Shown here: one piece after another, positions 6,964 to 16,700 of the stretch
How positions within the stretch are numbered: the first letter of the stretch is position 1
Layout: every line of letters begins with the position of its first letter
IMG/VR virus record: IMGVR_UViG_3300020448_000015
Location: 1 to 46,576 of that record
Length of the DNA stretch: 46,576 nt
Strand: one strand, 5' to 3'
Source: a virus
Translations under genes and position numbers: made by a program
The notes under the pieces: generated by a model
What the model was told of the DNA's origin: nothing
Database searches by the model: none
The model's input: the letters and a program-made list of their open reading frames with translations, nothing else

Positions 6964-7818
6964 ATGGAAATAGGTAGAGGTATAAAAACACCAGACCAAG
7001 AGATGAGGGAAAGTGCTGCCACAATGACAGGGAGTTCTTCAGACTTAAGATTTCCTTTGAATTTGTCTCAGGGCGAACTTCAACATTATATGACATTCGA
7101 AATTAGTGAATTTCAGAAACTTGCATATCAGCCTGGAGATGTTGCCTCAGACGGAAGCACTACTCCACACAATCCTCATACCACTATTAGTTTATATATT
7201 CCAGAACAAATTGCAATGAAATCTACGGCCTCATATGAAAACATGGGACTTAATTTTGCAAATGAATTTTTTGTTAACCAACAGGGAGAAGAGGGAGGCA
7301 TCAGCAACTTTTTTGCTGATACTGGTACAGAAGTAGGGAGTAAACTCTTAACAAAGACTTTAGATTTTGTTGCTAATGAGGGTGGAGAAATTGGCCGGCA
7401 AAACCTTACTGGTACGGCATCAAATGCTGGCAAAGTTGTTCTTTTTAGGGGAATTGATTTTAGAACTTTTAATTTTAGTTATAAGTTTGCACCAAGAAAT
7501 CAAGACGAATCAAATGCAGTTGCAAATATAATAAAACAATTTAGAAAAGGTATGTTGCCATCTATTGAGGGTGGTGGAATGTTTTATACAATACCTGATA
7601 CGTTTCAAATAACATATAAAGTATTGGGAAGTGGTGATACTGGTGCAAAGTATTTACACAAATTTAAAACTTGTAGTTTACTAGATTGTGATGTTCAATA
7701 TGGTGGAGATGGAACTTTTGGTGTTTTCAGAAGTGGAGCTCCTACTAATGTGGCGATGACATTGACTTTCCAAGAAACATTACAGGTAACAAAAGACGAT
7801 GTTGAGGTGGATTACTAA
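6964..7818 (+). CDS. gp48: Baseplate tail-tube cap gp48
   Basis: A 284-residue protein with the tube-cap pattern. A variable loop-rich first half is followed by FRGIDFRTFNFSYKFAPRN (161-179), the helix ESNAVANIIKQFRK (182-195), GMLPS (196-200), and final strands (FKTCSLLDCDVQYG). This layout is shared by gp48/gp54-type tube initiators. The protein should close the central hub and start the tail tube. T4 gp48 is longer (about 364). GAGGAAGAG (from about 6947) precedes the ATG. Its stop overlaps the gp53 start (TAATG). It stands first in the rightward baseplate operon. Confidence 0.78.
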   Translation: MEIGRGIKTPDQEMRESAATMTGSSSDLRFPLNLSQGELQHYMTFEISEFQKLAYQPGDVASDGSTTPHNPHTTISLYIPEQIAMKSTASYENMGLNFANEFFVNQQGEEGGISNFFADTGTEVGSKLLTKTLDFVANEGGEIGRQNLTGTASNAGKVVLFRGIDFRTFNFSYKFAPRNQDESNAVANIIKQFRKGMLPSIEGGGMFYTIPDTFQITYKVLGSGDTGAKYLHKFKTCSLLDCDVQYGGDGTFGVFRSGAPTNVAMTLTFQETLQVTKDDVEVDY

Positions 7819-8501
7819 TGCCTAGTCACTTTAAATATCTTCCAAAAGTTGAATACGATATCAACAACGATGGTAAAAGTAAAAAAGAATTAACCAACAT
7901 CTTTACTGTGATGAGGGTTGCTGAAAGTTTTGCTAAAAATCCTCTTGCATATTATGAGTATCAAGTAAAGGATAGTGAAACCCCAGAAATGATTGCGTCA
8001 TTATATTATGGGTCTCCAACTTACAGTTGGGTGGTATTGATGTTAAACAATATTATCAATGTAGAAGATGAGTGGCCAAGAAATTCTAATGTTACTGATA
8101 AAGTAATTCTTGGTGAATACGGAAGTAGACTGGCTGCAGATCAAGATATTTTATATTACATAAAAAAGAATACTACAGAAGATTATTATGTTGTAGTTGA
8201 GTGCGAAAGTCCAGATATAAAAAAAGGAGTTCTTTACAATTCTGATACATGGAGAAGTAAAATTTTTCCTATAATAAAATTTAATGATATTTGGTCTGAA
8301 TTTAAAATTACATCCCCAAATCATAAAATATCAAAAACAACATATGACAATTTAGAAGGAACGGAAAAAAATCAATACGAAGTCTTTACTGGATTGGATA
8401 AAATATTACAAGCAAACACAGGAAGTCGAATTATAAAACTTCTTGCAAAAGACAAGTTAAAAGAATTTTTAGATGAAGTTGAAAGAGTTTCTAAGTTATG
8501 A
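7818..8501 (+). CDS. gp53: Baseplate wedge protein gp53
   Basis: A 227-residue protein, close to T4 gp53 (196). The diagnostic segment ETPEMIASLYYGSPTYSWVV (54-73), followed by LMLNNIINVEDEWP, is the LysM-like gp53 core that joins wedges to the hub. N-terminal residues 1-50 carry FKYLPKVEYDIN, typical of the family. It overlaps gp48 by one base and gp27 by four (ATGA), showing tight translational coupling. The C-terminal half (residues 110-227) is less familiar and includes lysine-rich strands. Confidence 0.85.
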   Translation: MPSHFKYLPKVEYDINNDGKSKKELTNIFTVMRVAESFAKNPLAYYEYQVKDSETPEMIASLYYGSPTYSWVVLMLNNIINVEDEWPRNSNVTDKVILGEYGSRLAADQDILYYIKKNTTEDYYVVVECESPDIKKGVLYNSDTWRSKIFPIIKFNDIWSEFKITSPNHKISKTTYDNLEGTEKNQYEVFTGLDKILQANTGSRIIKLLAKDKLKEFLDEVERVSKL

Positions 8502-9754
8502 GTACAAAACCAGGCGGATTTAAATTTAATAAATTAAATATTACGTCACACAATGGATTTCAACTAGATTTAGTTAACTTGTGGAGTATTGTTGAGCTTT
8601 ATGAAGATATATACAGTTCTAGTGTTAGTATGCGTATACAGATGCTAGATACAGGTAATAATATTCGTGCGTTGCCAATCATAGGTCAAGAAGATGTAGA
8701 AATTGAATTTGATTTATTATCAGATGGTTCTTTCTATGCACCAATATCATTATCAATGAAAATAGTTAAAATATCTGATCTGGTCAAAGAAGGTCAAAAT
8801 CAAACATTTGTTTTAGAATTAGTAACAAAAGATTTCATGCAAAATTTTGATACAAGAATTTCAGAATACTTTGAGGGCCCTGCAAGTCAGATAGCAGCCC
8901 AAGTTTATGGACAATTGGGTTCTTCTAAAAATTTAATGATTAGAACTAGTGATGACCAACATGAACTGATTGTTCCTAATTTTACTCCATTAAAAGCCTT
9001 GGGTTGGTTGGCAGGAAGAGCCTATCAAGCAGATAATGCTTCCTATCTATTTTTTGAAAATAATAGAGAGTATGTATTTGCACCCTTTCCTGTACTAATA
9101 GAGGCACAAGAAAAAAATAAATTTTTGGTCGATGCAAAATTTAATACAGGAGAAGACCAAAATGCAGAAGATAAAAAGACAATTTATTTTAGATGGCACT
9201 CAACTTTTGATAACATAAAAAATATTACTAGTGGATTTTATAATGCTACTGTTTTTTCTCATGATATAGTCGGAAGAGAAATGAAAGAAATAGTTCATTC
9301 TTTTTGGGATAATTTTTCAGATTATAAAACTATTACTGGGAAACCATTTCAAGATGTGTCTGGTACTGGATATCAGTATAAACCAGAAGTTCAATTTTAT
9401 GTTCCAGAAAATAGTTTAGGCGTAGGTTCTGGTGATGCAACTGGCGGACTTTTTCAAGAAGAAATTTTTATGAGAAGAAAGTTTCACATGCAACTATTTA
9501 ATAATTTAAAGTGTGAAATTGGAATTTTTGCAGACCCAAAACTAGGAGCTGGTGATACCATAGAACTTAATTTTAATTCTAACTTTGATGAAAAAGATGA
9601 AAAACTTCATTCTGGTAAATGGTTAATAAGTGCAATCAAACACGAAATTGATAGAGGAAAAAATGATTATAGAATGAGACTAGAATGTGTCAGAGATTCA
9701 GTAGGAGTTGACTATCCACAACCGATACCAATTCTTAAGCAGGAGAAGGCATAG
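8498..9754 (+). CDS. gp27: Baseplate hub protein gp27
   Basis: A 418-residue protein with the size and position of T4 gp27 (391), the trimeric ring that holds the gp5 spike. The N-terminal beta domain contains LVNLWSIVELYEDIYSSSVS (25-44), a usual start of the hub domain. A second barrel-like part (residues about 115-200) has FTPLKALGWLAGRAY. C-terminal residues 330-418 close with GDTIELNFNSNF and GKWLISAIKHEI, as in hub proteins of contractile systems. Its stop is directly followed by the gp5 ATG, with AGGAG inside its last codons serving as the gp5 Shine-Dalgarno. Confidence 0.8.
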   Translation: MSTKPGGFKFNKLNITSHNGFQLDLVNLWSIVELYEDIYSSSVSMRIQMLDTGNNIRALPIIGQEDVEIEFDLLSDGSFYAPISLSMKIVKISDLVKEGQNQTFVLELVTKDFMQNFDTRISEYFEGPASQIAAQVYGQLGSSKNLMIRTSDDQHELIVPNFTPLKALGWLAGRAYQADNASYLFFENNREYVFAPFPVLIEAQEKNKFLVDAKFNTGEDQNAEDKKTIYFRWHSTFDNIKNITSGFYNATVFSHDIVGREMKEIVHSFWDNFSDYKTITGKPFQDVSGTGYQYKPEVQFYVPENSLGVGSGDATGGLFQEEIFMRRKFHMQLFNNLKCEIGIFADPKLGAGDTIELNFNSNFDEKDEKLHSGKWLISAIKHEIDRGKNDYRMRLECVRDSVGVDYPQPIPILKQEKA

Positions 9755-11308
9755 ATGGATACTTTTATGGGAAGACAGGGCCTTGTATGGTGGGAAGGTG
9801 TCGTAGAAGATGTAAATGACCCAGAATATCTTGGTAGGGTTAGAGTTAGAATATTTGGTGTTCATACAAAAGATAAGTCTAAAATACCTACTGAAAAGTT
9901 GCCTTGGGTATCACCTATAATGCCTATTAATAGTGCATCAGCTGGTGGTTTAGGAACATCTCCCACAGGAGTTATTACAGGTTCTAGAGTTGTTGGATTT
10001 TTTAGAGATGGACAAAATCTTCAAGACCCAATAATTTTTGGAACAGTGCCTGGAAAACCAATATCAGCTGCAAATACAACTGAAGGATTAAATGACCCTT
10101 CTGGAACATATCCCCCCGAAGCAACCCCCCCTTGGAAGGGCGGTAGTGACCTTGGCGAGTCAGATGTCAACAGACTTGCAACTGGTCAAAGAAGTTCCGA
10201 AACCATTACACAGGTCAAGAAAGACGGTGTAGATACGAACATGGCATTCTCAGAACCAGCGAGTCCAGCAGCACCTCAATATCCATATAATCAAGTAATG
10301 AGTACGATTGCTGGACACCATCAAGAATTTGATAGTACGCCTGGCGCTGAGAGAATACACACATACCATACTGCTGGTTCATTTGAGGAATATCATCCAA
10401 ATGGAGATGTTGTACGAAAGTGTGTTGGAGATAGTTACGAAGTTGTACTGGGTGATAAATTTGTTTCGGTTAGTGGAAACTGTACTGTTGTTGTGGCTGG
10501 AGATGTTACTGTTAAAGCTGGTGGAAATGTTGATATCAATGCTGGAGGATATGCGTATGTAACTGGAGGCCCTAGTGTTAAACTTTGGGGTGGAAGAATT
10601 GATTTGAATAGTGGTTCTTCTCCATCTCAGGCATATAGTTCTGGAACTCAGGCAAAGAAAGAAGCAACTCAACAAGCAATTGGTTGGCACGAACCAATTA
10701 CTCTCTCCGATTCAGAGGTTGAAGATATACAATCTGGTCAAGTTATAGAGATACAGAACGGTTCTGACCCATATGACAAAGAGGCATTAGAATATGGTGA
10801 TGGTGGTATTGAAGATGGAAGAAGAAATAATAAGAGTCCAGTAAATGATGTAGTCGGGCCACAGGATGCAAATGAAGAAACTGACTCTACATTCGACCCA
10901 GCAAGTTCTGATTTGTTAATATTCTTACCACATACAGACCCAAGAGTATCTTCAAGACTAATAAACGTGGCAGAAAATATTGCGAGAAAGGTTGGTTATC
11001 CTCTTACCATTACAAGTGCATATAGGTCTCCAGCTTACAACAAAAAAGTTGGTGGTGTTAAAAAATCAATTCACATGAAAGGATTGGCATTTGATGTTGT
11101 TATGAGTGGTAAGTCTTCTGCTCAAAGAGCTGCATTTATTAAGGCTGCATGTGACCTTGGAATACAAGGAATTGGTGTATACAGTTCGTTCACTCATATA
11201 GACCTTGGTGGTAAAAGATGTTGGGGCCCCAATGGAAGTAGAAGTTCATTACCCAGATATCGTTGGGCCCAACAAGCACTAAGAGATAAACAATGGCCTG
11301 GCGCTTAA
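9755..11308 (+). CDS. gp5: Baseplate spike gp5 with C-terminal M15-type peptidase
   Basis: A 517-residue spike protein. Residues 5-105 form an OB-fold (WWEGVVEDVNDPEYLGRVRVR; DPIIFGTVPG). Residues 105-215 are a linker. Residues 215-290 form a triple-stranded beta-helix seen as alternating Val/Gly repeats (VSVSGNCTVVVAGDVTVKAG). Residues 290-385 are a second polar linker. Residues 386-517 are a D-Ala-D-Ala carboxypeptidase-like M15 domain with SAYRS (421-425), SIHMKGLAFDVV (438-449) and THIDLG (480-485). The likely zinc ligands are H440, D447 and H481. T4 gp5 instead carries a lysozyme between the OB-fold and the helix; here none is visible. The domain should cut peptidoglycan cross-links during tail penetration. 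Confidence 0.85.
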   Translation: MDTFMGRQGLVWWEGVVEDVNDPEYLGRVRVRIFGVHTKDKSKIPTEKLPWVSPIMPINSASAGGLGTSPTGVITGSRVVGFFRDGQNLQDPIIFGTVPGKPISAANTTEGLNDPSGTYPPEATPPWKGGSDLGESDVNRLATGQRSSETITQVKKDGVDTNMAFSEPASPAAPQYPYNQVMSTIAGHHQEFDSTPGAERIHTYHTAGSFEEYHPNGDVVRKCVGDSYEVVLGDKFVSVSGNCTVVVAGDVTVKAGGNVDINAGGYAYVTGGPSVKLWGGRIDLNSGSSPSQAYSSGTQAKKEATQQAIGWHEPITLSDSEVEDIQSGQVIEIQNGSDPYDKEALEYGDGGIEDGRRNNKSPVNDVVGPQDANEETDSTFDPASSDLLIFLPHTDPRVSSRLINVAENIARKVGYPLTITSAYRSPAYNKKVGGVKKSIHMKGLAFDVVMSGKSSAQRAAFIKAACDLGIQGIGVYSSFTHIDLGGKRCWGPNGSRSSLPRYRWAQQALRDKQWPGA

Positions 11309-11314
11309 TTTTGG

Positions 11315-11322
11315 TTATAAAT
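11315..11322 (+). promoter_or_regulatory. Late promoter box upstream of gp25
   Basis: TATAAATA in the 44-bp gap after gp5, 31 bases before the gp25 ATG. The base after the box is T, not G as in most other boxes here. It would allow separate late transcription of gp25-gp6-gp7. Confidence 0.6.
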
Positions 11323-11352
11323 ATTATAAAATTAAATTTTTAGGAATAACTC

Positions 11353-11796
11353 ATGGCAGTGCAATTTTCAGAAGAAAAGCTCGGGGATTTACCAGAGAAA
11401 CAAAATCAATTTCGTGATTTTGACCTAAAAATGATGTTAAATGTTGCAACAAGAGATGTTGTGATTAAAAAAGATGTCAATTCAATTAAACAGTCTTTGA
11501 AAAATTTGATATTGACTAATGTATTTGATAGAAAGTTTAATCCAGCATTTGGTGGTAATATTTACAAAGAATTATTTGAACCTATGGATCAGATAACCGT
11601 AGGTATTATGGAAACAAGATTGAATAATATAATAGAGACTTTTGAAAAAAGGATAATCAGTTCTACAGTTAAAGTTATACCTATCTATGGTCAACGGGCG
11701 ACTGACCAAAATAGAGTCCGTATCGTTATAAATTATGCCATCCCAAGGGTTTCTAAAGAACTACAAACAGAATTTACAATAGAGAGATTACGATAA
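11353..11796 (+). CDS. gp25: Baseplate wedge protein gp25
   Basis: A 147-residue member of the GPW/gp25 family (T4 gp25 is 132). Visible features are the early DFDLKMMLNVATRDVVIKKD segment (23-42), the SIKQSLKNLILTNVFDRKFNP motif that includes the conserved turn before FGGNI, and closing strands RVRIVINYAIP. gp25 nucleates sheath assembly and links to gp6 in the wedge. Shine-Dalgarno AGGA lies before the ATG. Its stop overlaps the gp6 start (TAATG). Confidence 0.9.
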   Translation: MAVQFSEEKLGDLPEKQNQFRDFDLKMMLNVATRDVVIKKDVNSIKQSLKNLILTNVFDRKFNPAFGGNIYKELFEPMDQITVGIMETRLNNIIETFEKRIISSTVKVIPIYGQRATDQNRVRIVINYAIPRVSKELQTEFTIERLR

Positions 11797-13706
11797 TGGC
11801 CAAAAATATAAGAGTTTCGGAATTAGATTTTGATACGATAAAACAAAATATCATAAATCATATGAAAAATCTGGACAACACAAATACGTTTAAAGATTAT
11901 GATTTCGAAGCATCTGGTCTTAATACCATGATTGATATTCTTGCCTCGAATACTCATTATCAATCATATTACTTAAATATGATGGCAAACGAAATGTTTC
12001 TTGATACTGCGAGACTTCGTGAAAATGTAGTATCTAAAGCAAAACTCCTTGGTTATACTCCTACATCAGCAAGAGCATCCGAAGCTACTCTATCAGTTTT
12101 GTTTAGGAAAACTGTCAACACTGAGGAAGAAGTAAGGTCTGGTATTAGAATTACTAGAAATATTAGTTTCTCTACAAACATAGATGGAATTTCATATAAC
12201 TTTATTCCCAAAATAAACAGGGTCGCAATGAAGTTTGGTGAAACATTGCCTGGAACTGGTCAAAACGCTGGTAAGTTTGAAACAAGATATTTGATAGAAG
12301 ATTTGGTTGTTATTCAAGGAGACCAAGTTACAGAAACTTACTTTGTTGATACCAATGACCCAAATCAAAAATTTGTTCTTTCAAATGCAAATGTAGATAC
12401 AGAAACCATCCAAGTTATGGTTCAAGAAAATCCAGACGAAGATACTACTATCGCATTTTCGAAAGAAACTAATAATATGAATTTAACTGATGTGTCTACC
12501 ACATTTTTCTTACAAGAATCTTCTGGATATTATGAAGTATATTTCGGTGATAATGTTTTAGGTAAAGGTGTTCCTAGTGGAAGCAAAATAACAGTTACTT
12601 ATCTAATAACTGGTGGAGCTGGTGCAAATGGTGCTGGTGTTATTGCGTTAAGAAGTCATAATCTAGAAGATGTTGATACTAGTGGTGGTGTTAGGGAAGT
12701 TAAAGTTATTCAAAATGCATTTGGTGGGTCTGACCCAGAAACTTTGGAGTCAATAAAGTTTTATGCACCAAAAAGTTTTGAAGGACAAAACAGAGCTGTA
12801 ACTTTAAGAGATTATCAACAAATTATTCCAAAAGTTTATCCACAAACAAAATCCGTAAATGTTTGGGGTGGGGAAGATAACATTCCAGCTGCATTTGGAA
12901 GAGTTTATATTTCTATTAGACCTAATGTTGGAACACTTCTTTCCGATTTGGAAAAAGAACAGGTAAGACAAAAGTTAAAAAAAGATTATTCAGTGTTGAC
13001 TATATTACCAAATTTAGTTGACCCAGACTATACAAAAATTATTATTACTTCTACGGTAAAATATGATGATGAATCTACACTATTAACATCTGATGAATTG
13101 AAATCTAAAGTCGAAGATGTCATTAAAAATTTCAATGACCAGTATGTAAGTGAGTTTAATAATTATTTTCGATATTCTAATTTAGTATCTAGAATTGATA
13201 ATACAGATGCAGCTATAACAAATAACGAAACAACAGTAGAACTTATGAATACTTCTACTCCATTACTAGATACAAAATTTACATATACTTTTTATTTTAA
13301 TAATCCAGTAAAGAAAGGAACTTTAAGTTCTAATGGATTTTTGTTGTCTGGAAGTACTAATTTAATTTATGCAGAAGACGGTGAGGATGGAAAATTGAAA
13401 TTTTGGTATATGGATGGTACAACAAAAAAATATTTAACAACTGGTATTTCTGGGACTATAGATTATACTAGTGGACTAGTAACTATTAGTGATGCAACAA
13501 TTACTGGTATCGCAAGTGGAACTGGTAACGATTTATATATTAGATTGACCCCAGAAAATTTTGACGTTTTCCCAAAAAGAAACCAGATATTAATTATAGA
13601 TGATGTAAATCAGTCAATAACAATGGAGGCTGATAATGACCTATACAACAACAATTATTCAATTAGTGACCAAACAGCAGTAACCCTTAGAACAACGAAT
13701 AGTTAA
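11796..13706 (+). CDS. gp6: Baseplate wedge protein gp6
   Basis: A 636-residue protein, close to T4 gp6 (660). The N-terminal helical region (DFDTIKQNIINHMK; NTMIDILASNTHYQSYYLNMMANEMF) and LRENVVSKAKLLGYTP at about residues 74-89 are typical of the gp6/gpJ wedge family. The middle is beta-rich, with EVYFGDNVLGKGVPSG (about 248-263) as the family landmark, and a helix-strand domain (TLRDYQQIIPKVYPQTKSV) follows. gp6 dimers form the continuous ring around the hub and change shape on contraction. The last 120 residues are less conserved. Confidence 0.9.
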   Translation: MAKNIRVSELDFDTIKQNIINHMKNLDNTNTFKDYDFEASGLNTMIDILASNTHYQSYYLNMMANEMFLDTARLRENVVSKAKLLGYTPTSARASEATLSVLFRKTVNTEEEVRSGIRITRNISFSTNIDGISYNFIPKINRVAMKFGETLPGTGQNAGKFETRYLIEDLVVIQGDQVTETYFVDTNDPNQKFVLSNANVDTETIQVMVQENPDEDTTIAFSKETNNMNLTDVSTTFFLQESSGYYEVYFGDNVLGKGVPSGSKITVTYLITGGAGANGAGVIALRSHNLEDVDTSGGVREVKVIQNAFGGSDPETLESIKFYAPKSFEGQNRAVTLRDYQQIIPKVYPQTKSVNVWGGEDNIPAAFGRVYISIRPNVGTLLSDLEKEQVRQKLKKDYSVLTILPNLVDPDYTKIIITSTVKYDDESTLLTSDELKSKVEDVIKNFNDQYVSEFNNYFRYSNLVSRIDNTDAAITNNETTVELMNTSTPLLDTKFTYTFYFNNPVKKGTLSSNGFLLSGSTNLIYAEDGEDGKLKFWYMDGTTKKYLTTGISGTIDYTSGLVTISDATITGIASGTGNDLYIRLTPENFDVFPKRNQILIIDDVNQSITMEADNDLYNNNYSISDQTAVTLRTTNS

Positions 13707-13709
13707 AAA

Positions 13710-16700
13710 ATGGACGTACTAAATTTAAAAAATTTGTCGAGTACCATTATCACTCAATTGCCTCATTATTTGGCAAATGATGATGATTATACTAAGTTTG
13801 TCAAATTTATGCAACTCTATTATGAGTATTTATCTGTCGGGGGAAATCCTACTGACGTTGCCACAAGGATGGCAGATTATGGAGATTTAGATAAAACTCT
13901 TGATACATTTGTTGATGAGTTTAAATATGAAATCGCCAGTGTCTTTCCTTCTATAACCAGAATAAAAGAAATACAAGATGACAATGCAGAAATGCAAGCA
14001 CTTTTTAATGCAACTGGTGTTACAAATGCAGACACAGTAAAATACCAAACAGACACATATACTGGAAATGGTGTTGTATCAGAATTTTTATTATCTTATT
14101 TTGCACCATCATATTATTTTGGTAGAGATGTTGCACTGAGAGTTACAGACCTAAAGGTATATTCAAATCCAACTCTTTTCGAATCGAGTATGGATACTTA
14201 TAGGGCAAGTAATCCACTCGCTGGTCTTACATTTCCAACAGATTATTCTTTATTGACAGAAGGTACTGATTATGTTATAACAGGTCAAAGAATTAAATTT
14301 TATAATAATGATACTCTCACAGCTCCTTCAGACCAAGTATCTATAAAAGTTGTTTATCAATTAAATTTAGACCTTGGTGCAACTGCATCCCAAATACAGA
14401 CCCAAACTAAAAAGGCAAGATATTCAAATAAAAAACATTTTTATAAACTTTTAAAAGATTTTTATCAATCAAAAGGTTCAGTGCAATCTTTTAAATTTAT
14501 TTTTCGTGCATTTTTTAATGAAGATATAGAAATTTATTATCCCAAAGAAAATATATTAAAAACAAATGAAAATACATGGGCGCAGTCAGTAAGTCTTAGA
14601 ACAACAGGAATAGTTGATTCTTTAAATCCGCCAGGCAAAACAACAGAAATAACTGCATTAGTAGGCGAGACTAGTGGTGCAACAGCGATTCCAGAAAGTA
14701 ATTATCACGCAATACAAGATTCAGTTGCATTTACTGAATATGTGGTTACAAATATAAGTGGAACTTTTCAATCACAAGAATTTCTTTTAGTACATGTTGA
14801 GGATACTAACAGTCGTGGAGAAGTTGAAAACAGAATTATTAGAGCTCAATTGTTTGATGTAATTACTGGATTTAATATTACTAACCCAGGCACGAATTAT
14901 CCTAGAAACGTGTTCATACAAAACTATGAATCAAATGGTGGTTCTGGTGTTGGGATGAAAGCAAGAATTGAAGGTACTACTAATGGAGAAATTTCAAGTG
15001 TTGAAGTTGTAAATGGTGGAACGAATTATATAACTGGAGAGTTAATAGAATTTAATGATACTGGAACAGGCGGTTCTGGTGCTCTTGCGAGAGTGGCCGA
15101 AGTTACAAATACAGAACAGAAATACGATATAACTTGGGTACAAGATATTACGGATGCATTATATCCAAAAACTCAGTTCGAAATCAGTGATGCAAATTCT
15201 ACTTATGGCCATGCAGTTCAATATTCAGAATCCTTATCAAGAAATACCAAAGTTACAATAAAAAATCATGACCCAAAGTTTGATGATGTTGTTGCACTTT
15301 TTGACTTTGAAAATTTGGTGCCTGGCACTTTGCAGTTTCAAGAATATAAAAATGACTTAGAAAATAGTAGACAAAATGCAACCAGAGATAACCCAGATAT
15401 CGGGCCGAAGATTGGTAATTTTAGTTTAAGAGTTAATGATACTGGTTATGTAAGAATACCAAATCTTCCATCTCTTCTTACAGGAAGTACAGACTTTACA
15501 GTAGATTTTTGGTATCATGGTTCTGGATTCGCTGGAGATACAGGAGATGGTGCTGCTGTTTTTGCAATAAATGGAACTGAAGCTGGTTCACACGATAATC
15601 AATTGGTTTTGTTTCATCGGTCAGATGGAAAATTTACAGTTGCAGTAGACGATACAAATAAAACAAGTACTGGTTTATTAACCGATACTGCCACCACAGA
15701 TGATTGGAATCATATTGCATTATATTATAACACATCAAGTGGCGTTAAGGTCTACCAAAACGGAGAACTTAAAGAAGATATTTTTGGTATTGGTCAATTT
15801 GGTGGAACAATTGATGGAATACAGACTTCATCTCATTTTACTATTGGCGCTGATTTTGATAAAAGTCTTGATGCAACTGATGACGGAAATAATGCATATT
15901 ACTCAAGTTTTAGAGTTACTAAAGGACAAAGATTTACAGAGTATGTTGATGCAACTGATGGGAATAAAACAAAGATACTTTATTCAGATTTAAATCCAAT
16001 TCCAAATGAAGAAGAATTACAACCATGGCAATATGAAATTGCAAATAATAGATTGACATTAAAAGAATATAATGCACAAGGATTTCTTGCAACAAGAACT
16101 CTTCCAGATTGGTTCTCTGTAAATTTATATTTTAGAAATCTTCCAATAGGTTCTATTAGTAGAGTTAATCTAATTTCTGGAGGCTCAGGATATGTTAGAA
16201 ATCCTATAGCAAGAGTTGCAGACGAAAGTGAAGGTTATACTTCTTTAGGAAACGGTGCAAGTTTTAATGTTATAACAACAAATATTGGTGGAATTTCTAG
16301 AATAAAAATTGTACAATCCAGCACGAATCCAACTGCTCATGGTTTTGGAATCGGTTATGGAACTGTTCCTACTTTAGATTTATCAACTCTTGGAGATGGT
16401 AATGCAGTAGTAACTCCCATAAAAGGAATTTTGTGTGAAAGAGAAGGAAGATTTTTAAATGACCAAGGATTTCTTTCAGATAATAATAGAATACACGATG
16501 GATATCTATGGCAAGACTATTCTTATGTTGTAAGAGTTAATAGAATAGTAAATGAATGGAGAGACATAATTAAAAAAGTTGTTCATCCATTGGGAATGGC
16601 ATTGTTTGGTGAGTTAGTTTTACTTACAAAAGTAGAAGGAAAACAGTTGAAGCGATCAATTCTTTATATTTTCTATGAAATTATAAAGAATTTAGATATT

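Noticed and set aside
9755-11308. T4-type lysozyme domain in gp5
   Set aside because: The region between the OB-fold and the beta-helix (about 105-215) is a short polar linker with no lysozyme catalytic pattern.
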